Of a DNA stretch of 64,000 bases, positions 35,887 to 44,633 are shown one piece after another (position 1 is the first letter of the stretch; each line of letters begins with the position of its first letter). The stretch covers positions 124,001-188,000 of the forward strand of contig OZ255841.1 of NCBI GenBank assembly GCA_965277835.1, written 5' to 3'. The notes under the pieces are model-generated. The model saw only the letters and a list, made by a program, of their open reading frames with translations. It was not told where the DNA came from and made no database searches. A program made the translations under genes and the position numbers. This DNA comes from Arcticimaribacter sp965277835 (GTDB taxonomy: Bacteria > Bacteroidota > Bacteroidia > Flavobacteriales > Flavobacteriaceae).

Positions 35887-37269
35887 ATGATAAACGGACA
35901 AACTATAATAGCACTATCTACCGCAACAGGTGTAGGCGCTATTGCGGTTATTAGACTTTCAGGAGAAAAAGCTATTGAATTAACCGATTTGATTTTTAAA
36001 ACGCGTTCTGGAAAATTAATGAAGGATCAGCAAAGCCATACTGTTCATTTAGGTGAAATTGTTGAAAACGATAATATTATTGATGAGGTGCTAGTGAGTA
36101 TTTTTAAATCTCCAAACTCTTATACTGGGGAAGATGTTGTCGAAATATCGTGTCATGGAAGCCCTTATATTCAACAGCAGATTATAACTCTTTTTATTGA
36201 TAAAGGTGCTGTGGCAGCACGAGCGGGAGAATTTACTCTTAGAGCATTTATGAATGGTAAAATGGATTTGTCTCAGGCAGAAGCTGTCGCCGATTTAATA
36301 GCCTCAGAAAACAAAGCTAGTCATCAATTAGCAATGCAACAAATGAGAGGAGGTTTTAGCAACGAGATTAAAGAGCTGCGCCAACAATTGCTTAATTTTG
36401 CTTCTTTGATTGAGCTTGAACTTGATTTTGCAGAAGAAGATGTTGATTTTGCAAATCGACAAGAACTAGAAAATCTACTTACCAAAATACAGTCTGTCCT
36501 TAAAAATTTACTAGACTCTTTTGCGCTTGGCAATGTGATAAAAAAAGGAGTTCCTACGGCAATTATAGGTCCCCCAAATGTAGGTAAATCTACACTGCTC
36601 AATTGCTTGCTTAACGAAGATAAGGCGATTATTAGTGATATTGCAGGGACAACACGCGATAGTATTGAAGATGAGATTGTATTGAACGGTATATGTTTCC
36701 GATTTATAGATACCGCAGGTATTAGGGATACAAAAGACACTATTGAACAAATTGGTATTCAAAAAACGTACGATAAGATAGATATTGCAACCTATGTTCT
36801 TCAATTGGTTGACCCAGAAGATTTTAAAAATAACAGCAAAAACCTAGCTAAAGATTTAAAGCAGTTTAAAGTAAAGTACCCCAGAAAAAATCTTGTTGTT
36901 GTGTTTAATAAAGAAGATATTAGAAAAGACATAACTATTCCAACTGAAATTGAAGGGTTCCCTACAGTTTTTGTTAGTGCTAAAATGAATATTAATATTA
37001 ATAAACTAACCGATTTACTTACGCAACATTTTAATGCTAATGCAGTGCAAGACCAAAGTATAATTACCAATTCTCGTCACTATGAGGTGTTGTCTTTAGC
37101 ATTAAAAGAAGTAATAGCTGTGCAAAATGGACTTTCTAATAAATTAAGTGGAGACTTATTATCAATTGATCTTAGGCAAGCCTTATATCATTTAGGCGAA
37201 ATTACAGGAGAAGTTACTAGCGATGAAATTCTAGGAAATATTTTCGCCAACTTTTGTATTGGAAAATAA
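35887..37269 (+). CDS. mnmE: tRNA uridine-5-carboxymethylaminomethyl GTPase MnmE
   Basis: A 460-residue complete MnmE. The N-terminal folate-binding domain has IIALSTATGVGAIAVIRLSG, the G domain has GPPNVGKS (228-235), DIAGTTRD (251-258) and DTAG (275-278), and the C terminus is the required FCIGK with Cys457. With MnmG it modifies wobble uridines of tRNA. Its last 430 bp are repeated in decayed form at 60738-61163 and its last 150 bp at 40741-40893. The gene therefore looks like an insertion hotspot whose 3' end was replaced at each insertion. Confidence 0.97.
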   Translation: MINGQTIIALSTATGVGAIAVIRLSGEKAIELTDLIFKTRSGKLMKDQQSHTVHLGEIVENDNIIDEVLVSIFKSPNSYTGEDVVEISCHGSPYIQQQIITLFIDKGAVAARAGEFTLRAFMNGKMDLSQAEAVADLIASENKASHQLAMQQMRGGFSNEIKELRQQLLNFASLIELELDFAEEDVDFANRQELENLLTKIQSVLKNLLDSFALGNVIKKGVPTAIIGPPNVGKSTLLNCLLNEDKAIISDIAGTTRDSIEDEIVLNGICFRFIDTAGIRDTKDTIEQIGIQKTYDKIDIATYVLQLVDPEDFKNNSKNLAKDLKQFKVKYPRKNLVVVFNKEDIRKDITIPTEIEGFPTVFVSAKMNININKLTDLLTQHFNANAVQDQSIITNSRHYEVLSLALKEVIAVQNGLSNKLSGDLLSIDLRQALYHLGEITGEVTSDEILGNIFANFCIGK

Positions 37270-37445
37270 CTTTATTATATTTTCACTCTGTTTTTCTCCA
37301 AAATTCAATTTTAGTTAGATTTGGCTTTAAAAACTTGGATTAAAACGGGACACATTAAAACCTAAGATTGGGATACTTATTCACGGATAGAGGATGAAGA
37401 AACTATATTTAGCAGTACCGTTGTCAGTAATTAAAAGGAAAAGAA

Positions 37446-39164
37446 ATGGATGAAATGATCAATTTTCAACAATTCGAAAAAATGAATAAGGAGCAGCTTC
37501 CTGTTCCAAAGCATAAATTACACCATTGGACACATTTCGCTGGCTTGTATGCAGCAGAACATGTAGCAGCCACAGAATTTGTTATCGGAGCAACTTTTGT
37601 CGCTTTAGGCGCAAAGACAATGGACATTATTCTTGGCTTGCTCATTGGAAATATCTTAGCAGTTTTAAGCTGGACTTTGATAACAACTCCAATTGCTGTT
37701 AAGGTTCGCCTAAGTCTATATACTTATCTTAACAAAATTGCAGGTAATTCGATGTCCAAATTATATAACTGGGCAAATGTTCTTATATTCACAGTTATCT
37801 CTGCTGCGATGGTTACTGTGTCTTCAACTGCCGTTCGGTTTGCCTTTGGAATTCCTGCGCAGCTAAATTGGTATCCAACGAATTTGTGGTTTGTACTAAT
37901 TGTTTTATTGGTAGGCATATTTGTAGTATTTGTAGCTATTTATGGTTTCAATGCCGTTTCAGATTTCTCAGGTATTTGTGCTCCTTGGTTATTCACCATG
38001 TTTGCATCTGGAGCAATTGTTTTAATGCCAGCACTTTCTTTAGATCTTTTAGGAGTTACACTTCCCGGAAGTTGGGCAGATTTTGTTGATATAGGAAATC
38101 AGTCTATTTGGACTGGATTAAATAGTAATGGCGAACCAGGAATCGGGTTGATGGAAGTCATCGGTTTCGGATGGGCAGCAAATACAATTACCCATTTTGG
38201 TTTGATTGATATGGCTTTGTTACGTTTTGCCAAGAAGAAATCTTATGGACTCGCTACAAGTACAGGAATGCTTTTTGGACATTATATTGCATGGATTGCT
38301 GCTGGAATTATGGGGGCTGGTACAGCTGTGATATTAGGAAAATCTATTGTAGAACTTGACCCAGGCGATGTTGCTTTTTATGCCTTGGGGTGGTCTGGTT
38401 TTGTGATTGTCATTGTGGCGGGTTGGACAACCGCTATTACCAATTTATATAGAGCAGGATTAGCAGCTCAAGCAGTTTATTCAAATCAATCTAGGAGAAA
38501 AACTACTATGATTGTAGGAGTAGCGATGGTAATTGTTGCTTGTTTTCCTTTTGTTTTTTCGCAGATATTACCGCTGCTAACTTATGCAGGTTTATTAGTT
38601 GTTCCTGTTGGAGCTATTGTATTTGCAGAACACCAGCTTTTCCCTAAAATTGGCTATACCCGTTATTGGTCAAAATTCCAAGACTATCAAAATAGTACAC
38701 CAGCAGTCTTATCATGGATATTAGGTTTAATATTTGGTTTTGGACTGAATATGCTTGACATCATGTCTTTTTATTACTTATTTATCCCAACATGGTTTTT
38801 TACGATATTAGTTTACACTTTTTTAGCAGGTAGATATGGAGCGAATAAAAAATACCCTGAAGGTGAAAAGAAAGAACAAGCATATAATATGTCGGTAGAA
38901 AAGTATCACAAAAAATTGGCGGAAGAAGAATCAGAAACGAAACAGGATACTTCAACTTTCACAAAAGGCTTAAAGTTTATCGCTTACGCCGTTCTTGGAC
39001 TTACTTTGTTTTTAGCAATCAAAACATTAGTAATAAGCCCCGATGAAGAAAGCTATATTTCAAATAGAGATACGTTTTATCAAATTGGTTTTGCTTGCAC
39101 AATCATATACTTTATTGCAGCTTACTGGGCAATGTACAGAAGGAAATCATTAAATGTCAAATAA
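37446..39164 (+). CDS. NCS1-type (purine/cytosine permease-like) transporter
   Basis: A 572-residue inner-membrane protein with about 12 main hydrophobic segments that resembles the nucleobase:cation symporter-1 family in its N-terminal half, for example TEFVIGATFVALGAKTMDIILGLLIGN and NTITHFGLIDMALL. The C-terminal part is unusual: a charged cytoplasmic stretch (about 470-510) is followed by two further membrane segments. Known NCS1 substrates are purines, cytosine, hydantoin and allantoin. The next gene, 6 bp on, is a mannitol 2-dehydrogenase, so a hexitol or related polyol is a plausible cargo here. An AAAAGGAAAAG sequence precedes the ATG and may act as ribosome binding site. Confidence 0.72.
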   Translation: MDEMINFQQFEKMNKEQLPVPKHKLHHWTHFAGLYAAEHVAATEFVIGATFVALGAKTMDIILGLLIGNILAVLSWTLITTPIAVKVRLSLYTYLNKIAGNSMSKLYNWANVLIFTVISAAMVTVSSTAVRFAFGIPAQLNWYPTNLWFVLIVLLVGIFVVFVAIYGFNAVSDFSGICAPWLFTMFASGAIVLMPALSLDLLGVTLPGSWADFVDIGNQSIWTGLNSNGEPGIGLMEVIGFGWAANTITHFGLIDMALLRFAKKKSYGLATSTGMLFGHYIAWIAAGIMGAGTAVILGKSIVELDPGDVAFYALGWSGFVIVIVAGWTTAITNLYRAGLAAQAVYSNQSRRKTTMIVGVAMVIVACFPFVFSQILPLLTYAGLLVVPVGAIVFAEHQLFPKIGYTRYWSKFQDYQNSTPAVLSWILGLIFGFGLNMLDIMSFYYLFIPTWFFTILVYTFLAGRYGANKKYPEGEKKEQAYNMSVEKYHKKLAEEESETKQDTSTFTKGLKFIAYAVLGLTLFLAIKTLVISPDEESYISNRDTFYQIGFACTIIYFIAAYWAMYRRKSLNVK

Positions 39165-39170
39165 GATTAA

Positions 39171-40664
39171 ATGAGTTTAATTCAATTAAACCAGAAAAAT
39201 ATAACTTCCATTGCATCTCAATTGGCTTGTCCAAAATACGAAAGGAATGCAGTCAAAACGGGTATTATCCATATAGGTGTAGGTGGATTTCATCGTTCAC
39301 ATCAAGCTTACTATATCCATCAATTACTTAGAGATACTCAAAATTCAGATTGGGGAATATGTGGTATCGGTTTACGGCAAGGGGACAAGGGTATTGCCGA
39401 TGTGTTAAAGGAACAAGATTGTCTCTATACACTCATCACTCAACATCCTGATGGAAAAGAAACTTGTGAAATTATTGGGTCTATCGTCGATTATATTTTC
39501 GCTATCGAAACACCCAATCGGGCAATTGATAAAATGGCACATCGGGACACCAAAATTGTTTCATTAACCATTACGGAAGGAGGCTATAATTTTAATCCTA
39601 GCACAGGAGAATTTGACTTTGACAATCCAGATATCCAACATGATATTCAGCATCCAAAAGAACCCAAAACGGTTTTTGGCTTTTTGACTGCAGCCTTAAA
39701 AAAAAGGCGAGACAAAGGCTTAATAGCATTTACAATTTTATCTTGTGACAATATTCAACACAATGGAGATGTAGCCCGTAAAATGCTATTGTCTTTTGTA
39801 CAGAAACAAGATCCAACACTTTTCAGTTGGATAGAAAATGAAGTTCGCTTTCCAAACTCTATGGTAGATAGGATAACGCCCAGTACTCCAAAATCATCCA
39901 TTGAACTCTTAAAAAATAAATATCATCTAAAAGACAGTTGGCCAATAGTATGTGAACCATATATTCAATGGGTAATCGAAGATAATTTTTCTAATGAAAG
40001 ACCTCTTCTTGAAAAACTTGGAGTCCAGTTTGTTCCTGATGTTACGCCATATGAAAAGATGAAGATTCGCTTGTTAAATGCAGGGCATTCAGTTCTGGGA
40101 ATCCCCGGATCCGTTCATGGACATTCTACTATCAATGCATGTATGGAGGACAAAGTTTTCGCCTCATTCATGAGACAATTTATGGACAAAGAAGTCTCTC
40201 CCTTATTAGGCGAAATTGAAGGAATTAATTTAACCGATTATAAGAATAGTTTAGAAAAAAGATTTGCTAATCCCAATATAAAAGATAGTGTGAGTAGAAT
40301 CTGTTCTGAAAGTTCGGCAAAATTACCCAAATTCTTGATTCCTACTATACAAGAAAATTTAGTAACCGAGGGAAGCATAAAATATGGAACATTTATTTTG
40401 GCGGTTTGGTCTTACTATAGCGACAAAGGTGTGGATATTAATAATAATGAAATTGAAATAATTGATGAAAGAAAAGAAGAACTTCACCAAAGAGCTAAAC
40501 AGTATAAACAAGATTGCCTTAGCTTTTTAAGAATACCAGATATTTTTGGCAGTCTATTAGAAAATGAAAGATTTGTCAAATATTATTCGAAGATGATTGA
40601 GACTATTTATAAGGATTCAAACATCCATAAGCTAATGGAATCAATTAGTCAAGATAATTTTTAG
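39171..40664 (+). CDS. Mannitol dehydrogenase family protein, probable mannitol 2-dehydrogenase
   Basis: A 497-residue long-chain dehydrogenase of the polyol-specific family. The N-terminal nucleotide domain has IHIGVGGFHRSHQAYY and GIGLRQGD, and the catalytic helix YEKMKIRLLNAGHS holds the Lys, Asn and His that form the active site in Pseudomonas mannitol 2-dehydrogenase. The reaction would be D-mannitol plus NAD to D-fructose. Arabinitol dehydrogenase or fructuronate reductase are the main alternatives. No fructokinase lies next to it. It is co-transcribed with the permease 6 bp upstream. Confidence 0.85.
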   Translation: MSLIQLNQKNITSIASQLACPKYERNAVKTGIIHIGVGGFHRSHQAYYIHQLLRDTQNSDWGICGIGLRQGDKGIADVLKEQDCLYTLITQHPDGKETCEIIGSIVDYIFAIETPNRAIDKMAHRDTKIVSLTITEGGYNFNPSTGEFDFDNPDIQHDIQHPKEPKTVFGFLTAALKKRRDKGLIAFTILSCDNIQHNGDVARKMLLSFVQKQDPTLFSWIENEVRFPNSMVDRITPSTPKSSIELLKNKYHLKDSWPIVCEPYIQWVIEDNFSNERPLLEKLGVQFVPDVTPYEKMKIRLLNAGHSVLGIPGSVHGHSTINACMEDKVFASFMRQFMDKEVSPLLGEIEGINLTDYKNSLEKRFANPNIKDSVSRICSESSAKLPKFLIPTIQENLVTEGSIKYGTFILAVWSYYSDKGVDINNNEIEIIDERKEELHQRAKQYKQDCLSFLRIPDIFGSLLENERFVKYYSKMIETIYKDSNIHKLMESISQDNF

Positions 40665-40740
40665 TGGAATAAAAACTACCGAAGGCACTGGTAAACCAAG
40701 CCCAAAACTTGGAACTAGAACAATACCTGTTAAGCCAAAT

Positions 40741-40893
40741 AAAAGAAGTGTCGTCTGTGTAAAATAGACTTTCTAATAAATTAAGCGGAGACTTACTGTC
40801 AATTGATCTTAGGCAAGCCTTATATCATTTAGGCGAAATTACTAGCGATGAAATTCTAGAAAATATTTTTGCCAACTTTTGTATTGGGAAGTA
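40741..40893 (+). pseudogene. Decayed mnmE 3'-end fragment (copy 2)
   Basis: About 150 bp match the final 50 codons of the intact mnmE and keep the terminal FCIGK codons and stop. Differences include a nonsense change (caa to taa at 40759), a 12-bp in-frame deletion that removes T-G-E-V, and about nine substitutions. At several sites (agc, ttt, ggg, aag) it agrees with copy 3 rather than the intact gene, while at others it agrees with the intact gene. The preceding 40665-40740 has no recognisable gene. It marks the junction between modules A and B. Confidence 0.85.
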
Positions 40894-40962
40894 ATTTCAT
40901 TATAAAAACTAACTTTTTTATATCGAACTCACGTTAATTAGATGAATTTCAAAAATAGTTTT

Positions 40963-40988
40963 TTGTAATATAAAAAAGTGTATATTTG
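40963..40988 (+). promoter_or_regulatory. Promoter of the paa operon (TTG ... TATATTTG)
   Basis: A TATATTTG element at 40981-40988 matches the Bacteroidota -7 consensus TAnnTTTG. A TTG at 40963-40965 lies 15 bases upstream, slightly closer than the usual -33 spacing. The start codon of paaE is 33 bases further on, and the operator repeat begins 3 bases after the -7 element. Confidence 0.65.
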
Positions 40989-40991
40989 TAA

Positions 40992-41009
40992 AACTAACAA
41001 ACGTTAGTT
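40992..41009 (+). promoter_or_regulatory. Probable TetR operator of the paa operon
   Basis: AACTAACAAACGTTAGTT is a perfect 7-bp inverted repeat (AACTAAC/GTTAGTT) with a 4-base spacer, placed over the expected transcription start, where a bound repressor would block polymerase. A close relative lies at 60494-60511 before the TonB-dependent receptor gene. The TetR-family gene at 52053-52640 is the obvious candidate binder, by analogy with PaaR repressors that respond to phenylacetyl-CoA. Confidence 0.7.
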
Positions 41010-41021
41010 AATATACAAAAA

Positions 41022-42092
41022 ATGCGAACCTTTTATAAATCAAAAGTTAAAAACATTATAAAGGAAACTGAGGATTCTATTCTTTTAGAGATAAATATTT
41101 CAAAAGAATATCATAGCCTTTTTGAATATATGCAGGGTCAATATCTTACCTTTAAAAAGACTATTAATGGGGTTGATGTTAGAAGGTCTTACTCTCTTTG
41201 CTCTAGTCCATTAGATAAAAAATGGGAAGTTGTAATAAAACAAGTGCCCCAAGGAATTTTTTCCACTTATGCCAATACACAATTAAAAATAGGTGATGAA
41301 ATTGAAGTGATGAAACCTGCTGGAAACTTTTATACAGAAGTAGATTCAAAACAAGCTAAGAATTACATTGCTTTTGCTGCAGGAAGCGGTATAACACCTA
41401 TTCTATCTATTATCAAAACTCACTTAAAATTAGAGCCTGAAAGCACTTTTAAATTATTCTATCTTAACAGTAAAGTAAAACACATTATTCTAAAAGAAGA
41501 AATAGAACAATTAAAAAACAGGTTTTTTGAGAGGTTCCAAGTCTTTCATTTTTTAACAAAAGAGCATCGTGATATACACTTTTTAAATGGTCGTTTTGAT
41601 ATAGAAAAGCTAAATATTCTAACAAATATGTTTATCGATGTAAAGAATACTAATAATTGTTTCATTTGTGGGCCTCAAGAAATGGTTTTTTTAATAAAAG
41701 ACTATTTTGAAAAAAGCGGGCTAAAAAAAGAGAATATACATTATGAATTATTTTTTACAGGAGACCAAAACAACAACAAGAGGGCTTCTGAAATTATTGA
41801 ACAAAAAAAAGAGGGAGCTAATATCACTATTTTAAATGAAGGTAAAGAGTCTCATTTCATAATGGGAAAAGAATGTGATAATATTCTTGATAGTGCTTTA
41901 GATAAAGGATTAGATTTATCTTTTGCCTGTAAAAGTGGAGTTTGTAGCACCTGTAAATGTAGGGTTATAGAAGGCTCTGTTAAAATGAAAATTAACTATG
42001 CTTTAGATGAAAAGGAAGTTTCTCAAAATTTAATATTAAGTTGTCAAGCTGTTCCTTTAAGTAAAAAAGTTGTTATTGATTTCGATATTTAA
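41022..42092 (+). CDS. paaE: Phenylacetyl-CoA epoxidase reductase subunit
   Basis: A 356-residue flavo-iron-sulfur reductase. The FAD site is RSYSL (55-59), the NAD site includes GSGITP (121-126) and CGPQE (216-220), and the C-terminal plant-type ferredoxin has C303, C308, C311 and C341 for a 2Fe-2S cluster. It passes electrons from NADPH to the di-iron PaaAC oxygenase. Here it is the first gene of the operon rather than following paaABCD as in E. coli, and it lies directly behind the operator. Confidence 0.94.
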   Translation: MRTFYKSKVKNIIKETEDSILLEINISKEYHSLFEYMQGQYLTFKKTINGVDVRRSYSLCSSPLDKKWEVVIKQVPQGIFSTYANTQLKIGDEIEVMKPAGNFYTEVDSKQAKNYIAFAAGSGITPILSIIKTHLKLEPESTFKLFYLNSKVKHIILKEEIEQLKNRFFERFQVFHFLTKEHRDIHFLNGRFDIEKLNILTNMFIDVKNTNNCFICGPQEMVFLIKDYFEKSGLKKENIHYELFFTGDQNNNKRASEIIEQKKEGANITILNEGKESHFIMGKECDNILDSALDKGLDLSFACKSGVCSTCKCRVIEGSVKMKINYALDEKEVSQNLILSCQAVPLSKKVVIDFDI

Positions 42093-42106
42093 AAAATTAT
42101 TAAAAT

Positions 42107-43063
42107 ATGGATGACAAGAAAATCAAAAAATTAGAGGAAGTATTTAATAATCGTATTTCTAGAGATGAAAAGGTTGAACCAAAAGATTGGATGCCAGAAA
42201 AATATCGTCAAACACACATAAGACAAATATCACAGCATGCTCATTCTGAAATTATAGGTATGCTCCCTGAAGGAAACTGGATAACTAGAGCACCAACCTT
42301 AAGAAGAAAAGTAGCTTTATTAGCAAAAATTCAAGATGAAGCTGGTCATGGATTATATCTATATAGTGCATGTGAAACCTTAGGCATTTCAAGAAATGAA
42401 TTATATGAGCAATTACATACAGGAAAAGCTAAATATTCAAGTATTTTTAATTACCCAACCCTAACATGGGCAGATATAGGAGCTATTGGTTGGTTGGTAG
42501 ATGGTGCAGCAATAATTAATCAGGTACCATTATGTAACACTTCTTACGGCCCTTATGCAAGAGCAATGATTCGCGTGTGCAAAGAAGAAAGTTTTCATCA
42601 ACGCCAAGGATTTGAAATTATGCTTAAATTATCAAAAGGAACAAAAGAGCAAAAAGAAATGGCCCAAGACGCTTTAAATAGATGGTGGTGGCCAAGCCTA
42701 ATGATGTTAGGACCAGCAGATGTTGAGTCTGTACACACAGAACAATCAATGAAATGGAAATTGAAAAGGAAATCAAATGACGAATTACGTCAACAATTTA
42801 TAGATCAAACTGTTCCACAGGCCGAATTACTAGGTTTAACAGTTCCTGATTTGGATTTAAAGTGGAATAGTCTTCGTAAGAGATATGATTTTGGAAAAAT
42901 TAATTGGGATGAGTTTTGGCAAGTTGTAAATGGCCATGGTCCGTGTAATAAAAAGCGTATGAAAGATAGAGTTAATGCTTGGGAAGAAGGCAAATGGGTA
43001 CGTGATGCGGCAATGGCTTATGCTAAAAAAAAGGTAAATAAAAAAATAACTAAAGCTATTTGA
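42107..43063 (+). CDS. paaA: Phenylacetyl-CoA epoxidase catalytic subunit
   Basis: A 318-residue ferritin-like oxygenase. Two di-iron motifs are visible: E78-x-x-H81 in IQDEAGHG and E161-x-x-H164 in KEESFHQ, with further Glu ligands around 48. It epoxidises the aromatic ring of phenylacetyl-CoA with O2, using electrons from PaaE. It is 14 bp after paaE and 1 bp before paaB. Confidence 0.96.
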   Translation: MDDKKIKKLEEVFNNRISRDEKVEPKDWMPEKYRQTHIRQISQHAHSEIIGMLPEGNWITRAPTLRRKVALLAKIQDEAGHGLYLYSACETLGISRNELYEQLHTGKAKYSSIFNYPTLTWADIGAIGWLVDGAAIINQVPLCNTSYGPYARAMIRVCKEESFHQRQGFEIMLKLSKGTKEQKEMAQDALNRWWWPSLMMLGPADVESVHTEQSMKWKLKRKSNDELRQQFIDQTVPQAELLGLTVPDLDLKWNSLRKRYDFGKINWDEFWQVVNGHGPCNKKRMKDRVNAWEEGKWVRDAAMAYAKKKVNKKITKAI

Positions 43064-43064
43064 T

Positions 43065-43349
43065 ATGTATGAAAATTGGCCTCTTTGGGAAGTGTTTGTA
43101 AGAAGTAAAAACGGATTAGAACACAGGCACTTTGGTAGCCTTCATGCCGCAGATTCAGAAATGGCATTAAAGAATGCACGTGATGTTTATACTAGAAGAA
43201 ATGAGGGTGTAAGTATTTGGGTAATTGAGTCTAAAAACATTACTGCTTCAAACCCAGAAAATAACAGTGAATTATTTGACCCAGCTAAGGATAAAGTTTA
43301 TAGACACCCAACATTTTATAATCTTCCTGATGAAGTAAAACATATGTAA
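43065..43349 (+). CDS. paaB: Phenylacetyl-CoA epoxidase subunit B
   Basis: A 94-residue small subunit with WPLWEVFVRSKNGLEHRHFG and SLHAADSEMALKNARDVYTRR, the PaaB signature. It bridges PaaAC heterodimers and is needed for the epoxidase to work. Its stop overlaps the paaC start by one base. Confidence 0.96.
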   Translation: MYENWPLWEVFVRSKNGLEHRHFGSLHAADSEMALKNARDVYTRRNEGVSIWVIESKNITASNPENNSELFDPAKDKVYRHPTFYNLPDEVKHM

Positions 43350-44101
43350 TGAAAAAAAACTTATATAGTTATATCCTTGAAATTGCTGACAATTCTTTAA
43401 TTCTTGGTCAAAGACTTGGTGAATTTTGTGGTCATGGATCTAGTTTAGAAACAGATATTGCGTGTACAAACATTTCTCTAGATTTATTAGGCCAAGTACG
43501 GAGTTATTTTCAATATGCAGCAAAAATTGTCGAAAACGAAAAAACTGAAGATGACATTGCAATGCTTCGTAAAGAACATGAATATAAAAATGTTTTGTTA
43601 GTAGAACAACCTAATACAAATTTTGCTTATATAATAGGACGTCAATTTTTATTTGATGTTTATCATTTACTTTTTCTAAAAGAATTACAAAAAAGCACCG
43701 ATTTAACACTAAATGCAATTGCTAATAAATGTATTAAAGAGGTTCGTTATCACGAACGTTTTTCTTCAGACTGGATAAAACGATTAGGAGATGGAACAAA
43801 TGAAAGTAACGCAAAAATACAAGAGGCTATAGATGACTTATGGGTATATACAGATGAATTATTCCATAAAACAAAAGCAAGTGATGAAATGATTAGTCAA
43901 GGGATAGGCGTTGATATTACAAAACTAAAAGACAATTACTATGAACAAGTAAAATTAATTTTAAAAGAAGCAATGCTAGAAATCCCTGAATCTAAGTGGT
44001 TTCAAAAAGGAGGTAAAGAAGGTATTCATACAGAACATTTAGGATTTTTATTAAGCGATTTACAATATATGCAAAGAACATACCCAAACATGGAATGGTA
44101 A
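43349..44101 (+). CDS. paaC: Phenylacetyl-CoA epoxidase structural subunit
   Basis: A 250-residue ferritin-like protein with LILGQRLGEFCGHGSSLETD and the conserved KEVRYHERFSSDW and EGIHTEHLGFLL stretches. PaaC pairs with PaaA but does not itself hold the active di-iron centre. It is tightly packed: it overlaps paaB by one base, and paaD follows after 1 bp. Confidence 0.95.
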   Translation: MKKNLYSYILEIADNSLILGQRLGEFCGHGSSLETDIACTNISLDLLGQVRSYFQYAAKIVENEKTEDDIAMLRKEHEYKNVLLVEQPNTNFAYIIGRQFLFDVYHLLFLKELQKSTDLTLNAIANKCIKEVRYHERFSSDWIKRLGDGTNESNAKIQEAIDDLWVYTDELFHKTKASDEMISQGIGVDITKLKDNYYEQVKLILKEAMLEIPESKWFQKGGKEGIHTEHLGFLLSDLQYMQRTYPNMEW

Positions 44102-44102
44102 A

Positions 44103-44603
44103 GTGAAATCTAAAGAATCATATATTAATAGAAGGCTAACCTCTATTCTAGGTCAAGTTTATGATCCAGAAATACCAGTACTATCTATTTTGGATATGGG
44201 AGTTATAAGATTTGCTGATATTATCAAAGGAGTTGTACATATACAAATGACACCAACATATAGCGGTTGCCCAGCAATGGATGTAATTGGGGATGATATC
44301 AAAAAAGCTTTAAAAAAAGAAGGGTTTGTAGCTGAAATAGAATTGACTCTTAGTCCGGCATGGACAACAGATTGGATAACGGAGAAAGGCAGAAAAGCTC
44401 TACGAGATTATGGTATTGCCCCCCCTTTAGAAGTTGCGGCAGACAAGAGTGTTTTACTAGAAGACAAACGTTTGGTGAAATGTACAAACTGTAATTCAAT
44501 GAACACGAAATTGGTAAGTCAATTTGGTTCGACTGCATGTAAAGCTCAATTTCAATGTGAAGACTGTAAAGAACCTTTTGATTATTTTAAATGTTTAAAA
44601 TAA
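44103..44603 (+). CDS. paaD: PaaD, iron-sulfur/metal insertion protein of the epoxidase
   Basis: A 166-residue protein. The N-terminal MIP18/DUF59 domain (VYDPEIPVLSILDMGVIR and TYSGCPAMD) is followed by a C-terminal zinc-ribbon with CTNC and CEDC cysteine pairs. It is needed for maturation of the epoxidase. The start is a GTG 1 bp after the paaC stop, the only start that fits the family N terminus. A 30-bp gap separates it from paaG. Confidence 0.93.
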   Translation: MKSKESYINRRLTSILGQVYDPEIPVLSILDMGVIRFADIIKGVVHIQMTPTYSGCPAMDVIGDDIKKALKKEGFVAEIELTLSPAWTTDWITEKGRKALRDYGIAPPLEVAADKSVLLEDKRLVKCTNCNSMNTKLVSQFGSTACKAQFQCEDCKEPFDYFKCLK

Positions 44604-44633
44604 TTTCTGTAATAGAAATAAAAAACTAATTAG

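Larger units (their letters stand above)
37270..40893 (+). other. Accessory module A (permease plus mannitol dehydrogenase) bounded by mnmE 3' ends
   Basis: Two plus-strand genes lie between the intact mnmE end and a decayed mnmE 3' copy (40741-40893). No integrase, transposase or terminal inverted repeat was found. The 176 bp between mnmE and the permease hold no gene that I can see. The direct-repeat bounding suggests that it entered as a unit and that the copy at its far end is a displaced mnmE 3' end. Confidence 0.65.

Noticed and set aside
40665..40740. Possible transposase or other gene remnant just before mnmE copy 2.
   Set aside because: Two frames are open for about 25 codons, but neither resembles a transposase or any family I know, so nothing can be claimed.
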